Assembly (NCBI RefSeq): GCF_048564905.1
Contig: NC_133013.1
Span: 2,926,105-2,990,104 of the forward strand
Length of the DNA: 64,000 nt
Reading direction: 5' to 3'
DNA from: Vicugna pacos
Lineage: Eukaryota; Chordata; Mammalia; Artiodactyla; Camelidae
Part shown: positions 22,068 to 34,176 of the stretch, piece by piece
How positions within the stretch are numbered: position 1 is the stretch's first letter
Layout: the number at the start of each line of letters is the position of its first letter
Notes under the pieces: generated by a model
What the model saw: the letters and a program-made list of their open reading frames with translations, nothing else
Told to the model about the DNA's origin: nothing
The model's database searches: none
Made by a program: the position numbers and the translations under genes

Positions 22068-22213
22068 TCAGTATATATCCAATAGTGCCCAAGTCATTTT
22101 ATTTGTACTTATAGAATCATATTGGACTAATGATAAATGAAGTCCCCTTCCACTGTGACCATCACAGGACAACATGTTTGATTCTTGGGAGACCCCAATG
22201 CACATGACCCCCC

Positions 22214-22299
22214 CATGTGCCTACCTTGTTTATTCATTCCTACATTAACTATCCCCCATGTGCCTACCTTGTTTATTCATTCCTACATTAACTATCCCC
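22214..22299. repeat. Perfect tandem duplication of a 43-bp unit
   Basis: The unit starting CATGTGCCTACCTTGTTTAT and ending ACTATCCCC occurs twice in direct succession (22214-22256 and 22257-22299) with no difference. Perfect identity points to a recent event, a length polymorphism or an assembly duplication. Confidence 0.97.
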
Positions 22300-22599
22300 C
22301 ATGCTTTAGACTGTCTCTCAGAGAGAAAATAATTGTATATCCTTAGCATTTAAATCATATAAACGAAGTGACATTTCCAAAAAGTGCAGTGTGGCTCAGT
22401 TTGTGTTATTTATTTAGTCTATAGGGGACTGCACATCACAACTGAAAAATACAAGTGGTTCCCACCCTGAGAGCTGACTAATTTCATATCCCTTTTTAGC
22501 ATTGTCATAAGGTAGAGCTCTTTTGCTCAGGAATAAGTCACTGTTACTAGGATGGGCTCATTGGTCTGCTCTAATCTTACTATTTATTCTTTTCTAGTT

Positions 22600-25010
22600 G
22601 AAATTTTTCTTGTGGTAAGTGCAGAATCACATGCAACTGTAGAAATAATACTGAGAAACACTTTGTAGCCTTTGCCCAATTTTTCCCCCATGATAACATT
22701 TTGCAAAATCATATCACAACCAAGATATTAACACTGATGTAATCCACTACTCTTTTTCAGATTTCCCCAGTTTCACGTATATTCACATATAAGTGTGGTT
22801 ATTAGGTTCTACACAATTTTATCATCTGTGTAGGTTAGTGCATCCACTGCAAGAGTAAAGATACTGAACAGTTAACACCATGAAGATCCCTGGTGTTTCC
22901 CTTTTATAACTCTACCTACTTCCTTCTCCCAAACCCCTGGCACCTACTAATCCGTCCTCCATTTCCATTTTTTTTCATTTTTAATTTAAAATACTGTTAC
23001 CTGAATGGAAAAACACAATGCATAACCCTTTTGGGGTTAGATTTTTTTTTTCACTAAGCATAATTCCCTGGCGATTCATCCAAATTGTTTCATGTGTTGG
23101 TAGATTGTTCTTTATCGCCCTAGGACGTGTGTACAACAGTTTATCTATTCGCTTTGTTCAAGAACTTGTGGGCTGATTCCAATTTTGGGCAATTACAAAT
23201 AAAGCTACTGACATTCATGTACATAAGTTTTTTTAAATGTATGAACATAAGTTTTCATTTTTCTGCAATAAATGCCCAGGAGTGCAATTAATTGCTAGTT
23301 CATATGGTAATTGCATGTTTAGTTTTATAAGAAACTGACAAACTGTTTTCCAGAATGGCTGTACCACACAAGCAGTGTGTGAGTAGTCCAGTTTCCCTAT
23401 GTCCTTGCCAGCATTTGATGTCAGTATTATTTCTTTCAGCTATTCAGATATGTATACAGTGATATCTCATTGTGGCTTTAATTTGCATTTTGCAAATGGA
23501 TAATGATGTTAAACATCTTTGCATCTTCCTATCTGCCATCTGCATATGCTCTTTGATGAAAAATTTCCTTATACCTTTTGCCCATTGTCTATTAGGTTGT
23601 TTAGTTTACTTTGTATTTTAAGAGATCTCTATATGTGTTCTAGACACTAGTTCTTTGTCAAATATGTATTTTGCAAATATTTTCTTTAAATCTGTATCTT
23701 GTCATTTCATTCTCTTTACATGGGCTTTCACAGCAAAATTTTCTGTGAAAATCCAATTAATTGAATTTTCTTTTTATGGATAATACTTTTAGGTTAAGTC
23801 TAAGAACTCTGCCTTGTACTATATCCCAGAGGTTTCTATTATTTTTTCCTTATAGTTTCACATTTTAAAGTTAAGTTTGTGGTCCATTTTGAGTTTTTTT
23901 TTTTGCATATGGTGTAAGGTTAAGTTCAAGATTAATTTTTTTTGACTATGACTGAATTGGTTGATTATGATCCAATTGGTTTGTGGCTATTCATTAAATT
24001 GCTTGTGCACCATTGTCAAAAATCAGTTGAGACTACATGTAGGTCTATTTCTAGGTTCTTACTTTGTCCCATTGCTTTATGTATCTCTCCTGCCACAATG
24101 TCCACACTGTCCACACTATCATGATCACTGTGACTATATAGTAATGTTTCGCATCAGAGTAATTCCTTTCAATTTATTCTCCTTTATTGATTGCATTAGC
24201 TACTCTAAGTTCTGTTCCTCTCCATATAAATTTTAGACTAGACTAGACTTGTCTACATTTACAAAAAACCTTGACAGGTTCTTGATAGATATTAATAGAA
24301 ACCTCCAGATCGATTTGGTAAGAATCGACATCTTGACTATGTTGAATCTTTCAGTTCATGAACATGATATGCCTCTCTCCATATTCAGGTCTTTTTTGAT
24401 TGCTTTTACCAGCATTTTGTCATTTTCATCATACAGGTCTTGTACATTACTTTGTTAAGTATACCATTAAACTTAGAGTGATTGTGAATGATATTGTGTT
24501 TTTAATTTTAGTTTCCACATGTTCATTGTTAAGTATATAGATATGTGGTTGATTTGGGGGTGTGGATCTTATGTCCTGTGATATGCTGAACATGTTTCTA
24601 AATTCTAGCAATTTGTTTGTTCTATAGATTGTTTGAAATTCTCTATTAAACTATTGTATCATCTGAAATAAGCAAAGTTTTATGTCTTCCTTTTCAATCT
24701 GTGTGCCTTCTATTTCTTTTTCTTGCCTTATAGCACTGGCTAGAACTATGCTGGATAAGAGGGATCAAAGTGGATTCCTTGCTTGTTCTCACTCTAAGAG
24801 GGAAAGTATTCAGTCTTTCACCAGTTATATGGTGATGGGTTTTTAGTAGATGTTCTTTGTCAAAATGAGGTAAATCCTTTAATCTTAATTTGCTGGTGAC
24901 TGACATAAGTGATGTTTCTGTAGTTATGATAATTTCTTTTCTTGTGAGTGGTGTTACACAAGTACTACACAAAGTATTGCATTTTGTGCTAAATCACTGA
25001 CTGGACATCT
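22600..25010 (-). mobile_element. Old LINE-1, reverse strand, about 2.4 kb (3' UTR and ORF2)
   Basis: The 3' UTR side is on the left: TGATAACATTTTGCAAAATC, CAATTTTATCATCTGTGTAG and ATACTGAACAGTTAACACC. ORF2 phrases follow rightwards: CCAGAATGGCTGTACCAC, TTCTTTGTCAAATATGTATT, AGGTTCTTACTTTGTCCC and TTAATTTGCTGGTGACTGAC. This order means the coding strand is the complement. Stop codons break ORF2 throughout. Wording and divergence place it with old L1M/L1ME elements. Confidence 0.85.
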
Positions 25011-25099
25011 TTATTTTTGAACTTTTCTGTGCATGTCATATATATATACCTGATAACTTTCCTGGAATCAGATGTGAAAACAACCAAATAAAAAAGAAA

Positions 25100-25560
25100 A
25101 CATGAAAAAATTCTTTATTACCAGAGAGAAAAACAAATATCCTACAAATAGCAAAATTCAGATTAACATTAGTCTCTCATTAACAAGAATAACCCTAAGA
25201 GGATAATGGAACAATATTTTAAAAGTGCTGAAAGAAAGAGCTTTTTAAAGTGGAATTCTACATTAAGGAGAACTTCACTCAAATGTAAGAGCAAAATAAT
25301 GACTCTTAGATCATAAAGAACTCAGAATTTTTTTCTAAGACAGACTCTGCAAAAATGAGCAGAAATTATATTTCAGCAAGGAAAATTAAAGCATGATGAA
25401 GAAATAGGATACAAAAAAATGATCAAAGATACTAGTGGAAGATACTTTTGCATAAATGACTTGTTTTTCAGTTTTACACTGTAAATCTGGTAACAAAATG
25501 CCAGATAAAAATAGAAGAGGAGAAGTAGAGACATATTATGCTAAGACTTTTATCTTTTTT
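25100..25560 (+). mobile_element. Old LINE-1 5' region (L1M)
   Basis: Plus-strand L1M 5' wording: CAGATTAACATTAGTCTCTC, AAAAGTGCTGAAAGAAAGAG, TGGAATTCTACATTAAGGAG and TTACACTGTAAATCTGG. It follows the reverse-strand L1 but is a separate piece in the opposite orientation. Confidence 0.55.
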
Positions 25561-27275
25561 GGGAGGATGTAGACATTGATTATTTATTTTGTTCAAGTAT
25601 ATTTGTTAATAACTTAAAGGCCACCAAAAAAGAAAAAGAATGCATAGCTCTCAATTAGTAGCTCAAAACTGAACAAGGAACTATGAAAAATAAAATAGGC
25701 AATGATTTGAAGTTATTCCATTTAATTCTAAAATCTACTTCTTTGTGAATATTTCTATTTCTTTCAGCAGATCCAATTATATGAAAACAGCACCTGCCAT
25801 TGAGAATACGTCACAAACAAGAGTTTTCATTATTTTGAGTGCAACAGCAAAATTCTTACCTGGGCGCAGATTTGTGCTTATTGAAGTAGCTCCCAAAAGG
25901 TTAAAAGTGAATTTCTGAAATACGGTTCCTCTCACAAGTGAAAACTGAAATTCACAGGAACTCTATTAAAACCACTGAACTTTGAATTTCAGAAATCAAA
26001 GAAGAAATTCTCGATTTTTCTCCTGTAGTGGTGCTGAAGTCAAGGGGAAAAGACTGTAGAGTAAGCTGAACAGGCACTATTCATATTGTCTAATGGAAGT
26101 GATAATTAATGACTTATACTGTTACCTTACACAGTTCATATGGACAGCAAGTCATATTAATAGCCATATAAACAACTTCCAGATGAACTTTTGAATATAT
26201 TATCATTTGTATAGAGGAATGAAAGAGAAAATACGATGAGAACACAGGGACTCTTAAAGGAACTATAGTTTACCTTTAAATATTGAGAAAAATGAATCAC
26301 ACTTAAATGTACAACCAAAAAATGTGTGTTAAGTATATTTATGCAAGATGACCACTTAACAGGATAATTTTGGATACATACTTTTGAAGGGAGCATGTTT
26401 TTGCAATATAACAAATGATAATAGAATATAAAACAGCATATGTAGAAAGAGTTCTATTTTTTAAAAATTTGTACTTTAATAAAAATGTGTATATCTCTCT
26501 ATATCCTTATTTATATACAGAGAAGGTACAGGGAACATGAAACATGAACATAAGTGCATGCTTTTGGTGCTGTGTTTTTCTGTTTGTTTCTTTTCTAGTT
26601 TTGCTTTTAATTTTCTAATCCAATTTAAATATATTGCCAGTGTAGGAAAAACAAAGGAAGGAGTGTGGCTGTGAAAAGAGTAGTAAAAGAGATCAGAGAT
26701 CATGGAAATTACTTAATCAAAATATCACCACAATCTTCAAAAACACAACAAAATGAAAAAAAAAAGAAAAGAAAAGAAATCAACAATGACTATACAGATT
26801 AACAAGAAAAATACATAAAACCACACAAAATGCCACATCCTTAACAAAACTGGAAGGTTAGAGACAATATAAAAGAGTACTTCTAAACAAATGAAAAAAA
26901 AAAAAACCATTCGATTTAGTGGAGCTCAAGCTTCCCCTGGAAGAATTGGGGCAAGTAGAAGAAGCTGGATGAACTCTATGTAAGAGAGAAGAAACAAGAA
27001 AGCCTAAGATTTGGACAAACATCACCACCTGAAGGAGTCCTAGAATTTCAAAGAACTGACTTTAGGGAAGAGATTTAAAAGCACAGAGGGCTTGAGGGGA
27101 CAGTCTCCAAAATGCACTGCTTCTGAGGTGAAAGTGGGTGACGATGCTGAAAATAGAGAAGATGAGGAGCCCTTTGGGTACTGGCTAGTGAGGAGAAGAA
27201 GCAATAAAAGAAATGTAGGTTCTGGGAGACGAAAGGAAAGGGGAAATCCAAAGGGCCCACAGCCCATCTTCTTCT
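25561..27275. other. Unassigned AT-rich sequence
   Basis: No gene was recognised. A-rich stretches near 26755-26780 and 26893-26910 could be tails of old retroposons, but I cannot define the elements. Confidence 0.35.
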
Positions 27276-27798
27276 GTGCAGACAAGGGTTAACTCAGCAG
27301 ACCTGAGTGGCTAAAACCTTGCAATTCCCAGCAAAAGCCCTTGGCCAGCTTCTGGGAGATAAGCTCCAAGTCTTAGGAATATTCTGCCTAATATGAAAGC
27401 CTCTACAGGCAGACTAGCCTGATCAGAGTTGACGCTAACAAAAGCAGTTCATGTGAATGCTTGTTTTTGCTCAAAAGAAGCTGGAGTCTGGCTGCCAGGG
27501 GTAGATAATGCAGTTGCTGCAGGTCTATGTGACTGACTCCTAATAAAAGCTCTGGACATCAAGGCTTGGGTGAGCTTCCCTGGTTGGTACCGCTCTGTAC
27601 CTCTTGTCACATACCTTTACTGCATTAGTATAATCCCACTGAGAAGAACACCTGGAAACTTGCACTTTGTTTCTCCTGGACTTTGCCACATGCATCTTTT
27701 TCTGTTGTTAACTTTAAACTATCATTTTGCTGTAATAAACTGTAATGAGGAATACAAAAGCTTTCCAAGTCCTATGAGTCTTTGGGGACTCCCAACAC
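27276..27798 (+). mobile_element. LTR relic, ERVL-like, about 520 bp
   Basis: It starts TGTGCAGACAAGGGTTAAC. It contains an AATAAAAGCTCTGGAC stretch near 27543, a TTGCTGTAATAAACTGTAAT polyadenylation region near 27735, then CAAGTCCTATGAGTC, and ends GGGGACTCCCAACA at about 27798. The AATAAACTGTAAT block and the GAGTCTTTGGGGACTCCC end recall ERVL-class LTRs. The family is approximate. No internal region is seen. Confidence 0.6.
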
Positions 27799-27829
27799 AC
27801 TCATTAAAAAAGCCATTTATTAAATAAAC

Positions 27830-28200
27830 CACAGTACTCTTCTTTGCTATACTGAAAAAAAGGATACTCTAGAACTGGAAATCTTATAGTTCACTGTGGA
27901 ATATCAACTGTGCTCACAAAATGAACAAACTTAAATCTTGATCTGTTTCAAGCTACTGAATGAAGAAAAAAAGACAATGAAAATCAACATATGTCTATTG
28001 AAGAATATTCCTAACCCAATAAACAACCAAGAATCAGAAAAAAAAAAACCCTTTAACACAGCACTCTAAACTGAAATAGAGATCCTTTAAAAAATATTAA
28101 AGCAGATGCACAAAAACTAAGAATAGGAAAAGAGGAACAACAACAACAGAAAAAAAAAGGAAAGAGATTTTCAAATTCCAGGAAAAAAAATGGAATAAAA
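27830..28200 (+). mobile_element. Probable old LINE-1 5' region
   Basis: A-rich, G-poor plus-strand text such as AAGACAATGAAAATCAACAT and ACCCAATAAACAACCAAG resembles old L1 5' sections, but matches are diffuse. An alternative is simply AT-rich unique DNA. Confidence 0.35.
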
Positions 28201-28202
28201 AA

Positions 28203-28428
28203 TCAAATTAGATTTTCTGTGTATAATCCTTTCACCTCCCTGGTTAGATTTATTCCCAGATATTTTATTACTTTGAGTACTATTTTAAAGGGGATTGTTT
28301 CTTTACTTTCTTTTTCTGTTGATTTATCGTTAGTGTAAAGAAATGCAACTGATTTTTGAACGTTAATTTTGTAACCTGCTACCTTGCTGAATTCTGCAAT
28401 CAGCTCTAGTAGCTTTTGTGTGGACCCA
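28203..28428 (-). mobile_element. LINE-1 ORF2 fragment (reverse-transcriptase region)
   Basis: The reverse-strand translation within 28203-28541 contains [20 protein letters not shown] and [20 protein letters not shown], the conserved L1 ORF2p segment just after the reverse-transcriptase core. The frame is open over about 100 codons, so this is a relatively young L1 piece. It is truncated on both sides and cannot encode a working enzyme. Confidence 0.92.
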
Positions 28429-28596
28429 CAGGTTTCCCAAGGAGAATAGATTTGATTAAAAATGTAATAAGTTATACTGGAAAAAAAAAGCAGGAAAACA
28501 TCCAAGAGGAAGAAAATTTGATTTATGAAGAGAGGAGTCAAAAGGATCAGTTAAAATAGTTGACATAGAAAATGAGTACAAGAGATCCAGCACTCT

Positions 28597-28745
28597 GGGA
28601 ACTACATTCCATACCTTGTAGGAGCTCACAGTGAGGAAGAATATGAAAGTGAATATGTGTGTGTGCATGTGTGGCTGAAGTGCTGTGCTGGGCACCAGAA
28701 ATTGACACAACATGTAAACTCACTATAACTCAATTAAAAAAAAAG
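28597..28745 (+). mobile_element. Short 5'-truncated LINE-1 with 16-bp target duplication
   Basis: The 149-bp insert is an L1 3' UTR: GAACTACATTCCATACC, GAAGAATATGAAAGTGAAT, CACCAGAAATTGACACAAC, TATAACTCAATTAAAAAA. The duplication AGAGATCCAGCACTCT flanks it exactly at 28581-28596 and 28746-28761. The perfect 16-bp repeat and intact A-tail indicate a fairly recent insertion in the lineage. Confidence 0.95.
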
Positions 28746-28761
28746 AGAGATCCAGCACTCT

Positions 28762-29590
28762 TATAATTATAATATGAAAACAAAACAATGGAACAGAACC
28801 AACATTTAAAACTATGATCCAAGACATATTTTAAAAATAAAAGAAGAAAGGAGCCTGAAATTAACATATGGAAAAGTTCTACAACATATGTGGAGAAATC
28901 TAACCCAGAAAGATTAACTCCAAGACAAAACTTTCAGACCTTAAAAGTAAAAAAAAAAAAAAAAGGCAGGGCCTTCAGGGCAAAAAAGACCAAAAAATAT
29001 ATAAAGGCAAGAGACACAGGTTGGGATCAGACACTCCAAAAGTGACATAAAACTCAAGCAACACAGGTGAACCATTTTCAAGACACTCAAGAAAATAAAG
29101 TGGGACAAAGGATTTATTATATCTAAACTGTCTTTTAAACAACAAGGTTAACAGAATATAGGTTTAGACAAGTAACAGTTCAGAAAATACTGGACTCATG
29201 AACTCTTCTAGAAGATAGGAGCATTATCCAACAGAGGGATGACTGGAGAAACTCTGTCTAAGGGACTGATAACTTTGAGATGCTCAAAGGGTACTTCACG
29301 TTCAAGTCTGTTTCTCCAGCTCTGAGGCCAGAGCCTGGTACAGGGCAGTAAGCTCCGTTTTTACCTTGCAACAGATGCTGTGAGAGGAAAGAAAAGAATT
29401 GCAAACCCTTACACATGTGCAATTTGACCAGGCTTAGCCCTGGGCCATATAAAACCTCACGACTGGAGGAAGATGTAAAAGGGGAGGATGGAAAACTGAT
29501 CCAAGCAAACAAGCCCAATGATGGAGGTGGTTCCAAAAGGCCACCTACAAGTGGATGTTCTGTAACCAAAGTGCTTGGGCAAGTCAGGTG
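28762..29590 (+). mobile_element. Probable old LINE-1 5' region
   Basis: GACAAAACTTTCAGACC, GTTGGGATCAGACACTCC and ATTTATTATATCTAAACTG are in the style of old L1 5' noncoding sequence. The match is weaker than for other L1 pieces and the limits are not defined. The part after about 29280 may be unrelated. Confidence 0.3.
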
Positions 29591-30412
29591 GGATCAGATG
29601 TAGGTTTCTAAGCTGGTAGCTGTTTTTCTCTTTTAACAATTTAAAGATTTTTACTTTACTGTTCTCTTGCTTGAATGGTGTCTGATGAGAATCTGCTATG
29701 ATTCATATCCTTGTTCATCTGTAAATAAGGTGTTTTATTCCCTCTGTCTTCCTTCAAGATTTTCTCTATTTTTTATGTCTGCAATTTGAATATGATCTGA
29801 CCCATTTTTTCTTTTGAAATTTTATACTCTGCTTGTTATTTTGTGAGTTTTTAAAATCTGTGGTTGGTATCTGTCATTAATTTTGGAAAGTTTTCAGTCA
29901 TTATTTCTTCAAATATTTCTTCTGTTCCATTCTTCTGCCATTCCAATTATTTGTATGTTATAGCTTTTGATAGTGTCCACAATTCTGGGAAGTTTCTTCT
30001 GTTATTTACATCACTTTTGTGTTTCCCTTTGTGAAGTTTCCATTGACCAGCTTCCAGGTTCATCGATTTCTTCTTCGTTTGTGTGGAATCTGCTGATGAC
30101 CCTGTCAAAATATTCTTCATTTCGATTAAAGTTCTTTTGATTCCTAGCATTTCCTTTTGATTGTTTTCAGTGTTTTGCTATCCCTTTGCTACTATTTCCA
30201 TTTAGTGGTGTATGTTGTCTACTGTTTCCACTGGTGGCTTTACCATGTTAATCATAGTTATTTAAATTCTTTGTATGATAATTCCAACATCTATGTGATA
30301 TCTGAGTCTGTTTCTGATGACTGCTTTGTGTCATCACAGTAAGTTTATTCTTTTTCTTTTCTATGAGAATGAACTTTATGGAAGACCAGGTAGGTCAGTG
30401 GCAATACATTTC

Positions 30413-30694
30413 ATTTTTTTTAACTTTTTAAAAATTGAGTTATAGTCATTTTACAATGTTGTATCAAATTCCAGTGTAGAGCACAATTTTTCAGTTATAC
30501 ATGAACATACATGTATTCATTGTCATATTTTTTCTCACTGCGAGCTGCCATAAGATCTTGTATATATATCCCTGTGCTGTACAGTATAATCTTGTTTATC
30601 TATTCTACATTTTGAAATCCCAGTCTGTCCCTTCCCACCCCTTGCCCCCTTGGCAACCACAAGTTTGTACTCTATGTCTATGAGTCTGTTTCTG

Positions 30695-30737
<43 letters not shown>

Positions 30738-30917
30738 GATTCCACATATGAGCGATCTCATATGGTATTTTTCTTTCTCTTTCTGGCTTACTTCACTTAG
30801 AATGACATTCTCCAGGAACATCCATGTTGCTGCAAATGGCGTTATGCTGTCTGTTTTTATGGCTGAATAGTATTCCATTGTATAAATATACCACACCTTC
30901 TTTATCCAGTCACACTA
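30413..30917 (-). mobile_element. 5'-truncated LINE-1, artiodactyl/camelid type
   Basis: The T-rich left end is followed by TGAGTTATAGTCATTTTACA, GAGCTGCCATAAGATCTTG, CCTGTGCTGTACAG and the 3' end of ORF2 (TTACTTCACTTAGAATGAC, ATGGCTGAATAGTATTCC, TCTTTATCCAGTCAC). It is about 500 bp long and lies inside the older L1. A (TTTA)n run (30695-30737) expands its 3' UTR. Confidence 0.9.
30695..30737. repeat. (ATTT)n microsatellite, about 10 units
   Basis: A perfect tetranucleotide run sits within the 3' UTR of the younger L1. It replaces the usual 'gttttgtaaataagttc' wording. Confidence 0.95.
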
Positions 30918-32199
30918 TGTTTATTCTTGTTTAATGCTTGTAGAGATCCAGTCATGTTTTACAGGGTAATAAGCACTGAGGGAGGTAAATTCCTTTCATA
31001 TGAGAATTTATGTTAATCTATCAGTTGGGCTACATTTAATGCTTGATGTTGCTATTGGCAGCAGAAGGTTCAAATTCCTCTAATGGACTTGTATTTTCCC
31101 TCCCCTCCTGTCCTCTGTGTTTCCCTTTATACTGCTCCTTAGACAGTATGTGTCTTGCAGTTTTTTTTAACTGCAATCTGCTGTTATTAATGGAAGATTA
31201 TTTGTTTCATCTTAGAATATGTGGGAGGAGGACATCCTCTAATCTTCTGATTAAATATCATTCTTTTAGTGGGCTTGTGACTCATGACTATTGCCTTCAG
31301 CAGTGTTTTAGGACCATCCTTCTAGGTGTTAAATATCTCCCACAAGCCACCATTTGCTTTTCTGTCTGCTCCTTTATGCTCTGTCCTCTATTCACTGTGA
31401 ATTTCCTTTTCTCTTAGAAATAGGAATGTTGGAGCAGCCCACAGTGGGGCAGAAGTCCTTTTTTCCAACAGTGTTAAGGTTTCAGAATTTTCCGTTATTT
31501 GGTAGAAGCCTTGGGAAGGGTTTCAAGGCAACTAATTACTCTTCCCCTTTTCCAGGCAGGGCCATGTTGGGAGCTTTCTTGGACTCCTTTTGTGAAAATC
31601 TGGTGGAGTTTCTAGAGGAGTCACCTGCAAAAATATGAGCATTATCATTGTGATTGCAATTCCCCAGGAGTGAATTAGCATCCAGCAGGTCATCAATGTT
31701 ACTATTTAAGTATTCCTACTGGCTTAAGGCATCCTTCTGCTCCAGGTAAGCAAATCTTGAGAGCTGTATCTCTCTGGATATGTCAGGGCTCTCCTGATTT
31801 TGTAATGATGATTCACCCTGAAAATTCAGTTCTCTGCTGGGGTCAAGAAAAGTCACCAAGATTTTCTTTTTCTAACTTTTCCTTATTGTAAGAAAGACTT
31901 CCAAGTGCTATGCATGTCTGAGCTGAAACTGGAAGCTTGCTTTTTATGACACTCCATTCTGTTGGCTTTCTTCCAAAAACAACTCAAACAATTATTTTCC
32001 AAACAATCTGTTGTTTGGTTTTGTTGTTGTTGTTGCTTGTTTTTTGGGTTTTTTTGGTGGGTTTTTTGTCTTACCTTGTTTTGGTGCCATATAAATGCTG
32101 CTATTCCTCATGGTTTTGTCTATGAATCTTATTCTTATGAGATAAGATCTGTTTGACCCAACCTATTTGCCTCCTTGGCTTTATCTGTAAAATACTGCA

Positions 32200-32980
32200 G
32201 AAAACTTCCAGTTTCTTTTTTCAGCTTTGTCCACCTTCCTCAGCCTCAGACACTTTGTTTCAGATTCATCTCAGCATCTTGCAAACACTTCAAGCTCATC
32301 ATGTTACCCTCCCCACTTCAGTCCCCTGAACACTTCTTCCTGGATTTATTCCCTTAGTCAACACCAAACATCTCCTCAATTATCAAAACAAAATACAAGC
32401 CAACCTTCATATTGAGCCCACATATCAAGTCAGTCACCGTGCCCTACTCCATTAATTTACTACTTCTCCAGTTTAAACCCTCACTGTGATTTCACTCTAA
32501 CCCAAGCAATAGTCCTCCAAAGTGCTTCCTTCACTCATCTCCATCCCTCTGCAATCACCCCACAGTTCTCCAAGTTAGGTTGTGTTCTTCTCCCTAGTAA
32601 GATTCTCCAGTCCTTCCTGTTGGCTTCCAAGATAACTTCTCTCATAAAGCTCTCCATTATCTGACCCGACTGCTCTGTTCTCCCCACACACAGCCTCACA
32701 TGCCCCTCATGTCCCAGCTCATCAAGCTCCTTGAGCAGGTTGTTTTCCCAAGCCTTCATCTGCTCTACCCTTCTCCATGGCAGCATCTCAGGGTAAAGAC
32801 TACGCTACTGGTTCCTCAAGACTCAGCTGCTGAGTGGCCCTTTTATAAAAGGCTTCAGTGGCACTGGGTAAGGAGTCCCCCTTCTGTGCTTTGAGCTTAT
32901 GGAGGACAGGGCCTGCCTGCTGGGCCCCATGGTATGTGCTCAATAAATATTTGTAGAATGAAAGAATGAATTAAAAAAAA
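32200..32980 (+). mobile_element. L2 LINE relic, 3' part
   Basis: The plus strand follows L2 wording: TTTCAGATTCATCTCAGC, TAGTCCTCCAAAGTGC, CTCCATTATCTGACCC, TTCCTCAAGACTCAGC, AAAAGGCTTCAGTGG, then the 3' UTR GAGGACAGGGCCTGCC, ATGTGCTCAATAAATATTTG and a TAGAATGAAAGAATGAA tail. L2 is an ancient mammalian LINE that is no longer active. No frame survives. Confidence 0.75.
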
Positions 32981-33189
32981 AAAACAGTGTTCTTAAAAGC
33001 TCTCTTGCTTTCCATTTGCAAGTCCTGGGAAAGCATCCCTAGAGTGAGGCTGTGTTGACAACATGCCTGCAGCATGGCCTGCCACTTGCTCTCTTGGGCA
33101 TCTGGTCTGCTGCATTGGCTGTGGTCACAGCTCTGCAGCTTAGTGTATAGTTTGGGGTGCACTGATGGATGACTGATCAGATTTAGCCT

Positions 33190-33290
33190 GCTTTTCCTAA
33201 CTCTGTGGCCGTGATCATGTCACTTCACAGCTCTGTGTCACATCTGTGAACCCAGAAGAATGATGGTAATAACAGATTTCACAACCTTTC
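33190..33290 (-). mobile_element. MIR SINE relic
   Basis: TTTCCTAACTCTGTGGCCGTG, the CATGTCACTTCACAGCTCTG block and AATGATGGTAATAACAG match the complement of the MIR core and 3' part. Confidence 0.7.
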
Positions 33291-33425
33291 TTTTTTTTTT
33301 AAAAAAAACCCCCACATTTGTTGTCGTATAATTCAGTACACTAAACTACACATATTTTAGATGTACAATTTGATGAATTCTGATAGCTGTATACTCCTAT
33401 GGAACCATCACCATAATCACAACCT
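33291..33425 (-). mobile_element. Old LINE-1 3' UTR fragment
   Basis: GTCGTATAATTCAGTACAC, ATTTTAGATGTACAATTTGA, GAATTCTGATAGCTGTATAC and TGGAACCATCACCATAATCA follow the old L1 3' UTR 'agatataattcacatacc ... caaccatcaccac' wording on the reverse strand. The same segment recurs at 56300-56450. Confidence 0.7.
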
Positions 33426-33429
33426 TTCT

Positions 33430-33970
33430 TTTGATCTGGATAAAAATAAGATATTTCCACAGCACTAACTTTATCCCTTCGAGTGAAACATATGGGAAAT
33501 TTCACCTGAAATTTGGCCAAAGGAAAAATACTTTGATATGTACTTGCTCAGTACTTCCTCGGGTCATGTTAACTAACATTAGGTAGAATGTCAAATTCTA
33601 CTACCAGTAATTGTCTTTGTCTAAATACTGAAAGAGGAACATTTGTCAGGAAAAACACTTGATTTCCAGGTACTGGTTTTCTTTGCATAACAATATTATG
33701 CAGAAAGCTGTGTGATGAGGCAAGCAGAGGAAGGAGTGAGGATAAGATCAGGCTTCTGTGAGGGGTATGGTCAGGTGTTCAGAGAAAGTGGTACCAGCTA
33801 TTCATAAGATAAAATACCATTTGTTTGAGTAACGCCCAAACATGACTAGTTTAAGACTCTACATGGGGAATTTTGCTGTATTTGGGGAAGCAGGGTAACA
33901 TACAGGTATTTACAAAATAGTCACCATATATTTGCATGCTATATATGTAGAAAGCATAGGTTTCAGATTC
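33430..33970. other. Unassigned sequence
   Basis: No gene or repeat was recognised by eye. Confidence 0.3.
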
Positions 33971-33974
33971 CCAC

Positions 33975-34172
33975 TTGGACTTCATTCCTAGCCCTACCAT
34001 TATGAGCTATAATGACCTTGAGCAAGGTATTTAATGTCCCTGAGCATCAGGTATGTGTACAATGGAGATTATAATGATACCCACCTCATAGTTACTATGA
34101 AGATTAAATGGGATAACACCTGTACAGGTCTTAGAACAGTGCTTGTACATATCATCTACCTAATAAATCTTA
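33975..34172 (-). mobile_element. MIR SINE relic, nearly full length
   Basis: It matches the MIR complement across most of its length: ATTATGAGCTATAATGACCT, TGAGCAAGGTATTTAATG, CTGAGCATCAGG, GATACCCACCTCATAG, AAGATTAAATGGGATAA and CTTAGAACAGTGCTTGTACA. Confidence 0.85.
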
Positions 34173-34176
34173 ATTA

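Larger units (their letters stand above)
29635..31950 (-). mobile_element. Old LINE-1 5' region (L1M), reverse strand, interrupted
   Basis: Reverse-strand L1M 5' wording runs through the interval: TGATGAGAATCTGCTATG, CAATTTGAATATGATCTGAC, TTTCTTCAAATATTTCTTCT, TAATTCCAACATCTATGTG, CTGAGTCTGTTTCTGATGAC, and on the right TAGAAATAGGAATGTTGG and CAACTAATTACTC. A younger L1 (30413-30917) is inserted within it. Nothing coding remains. Confidence 0.65.
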
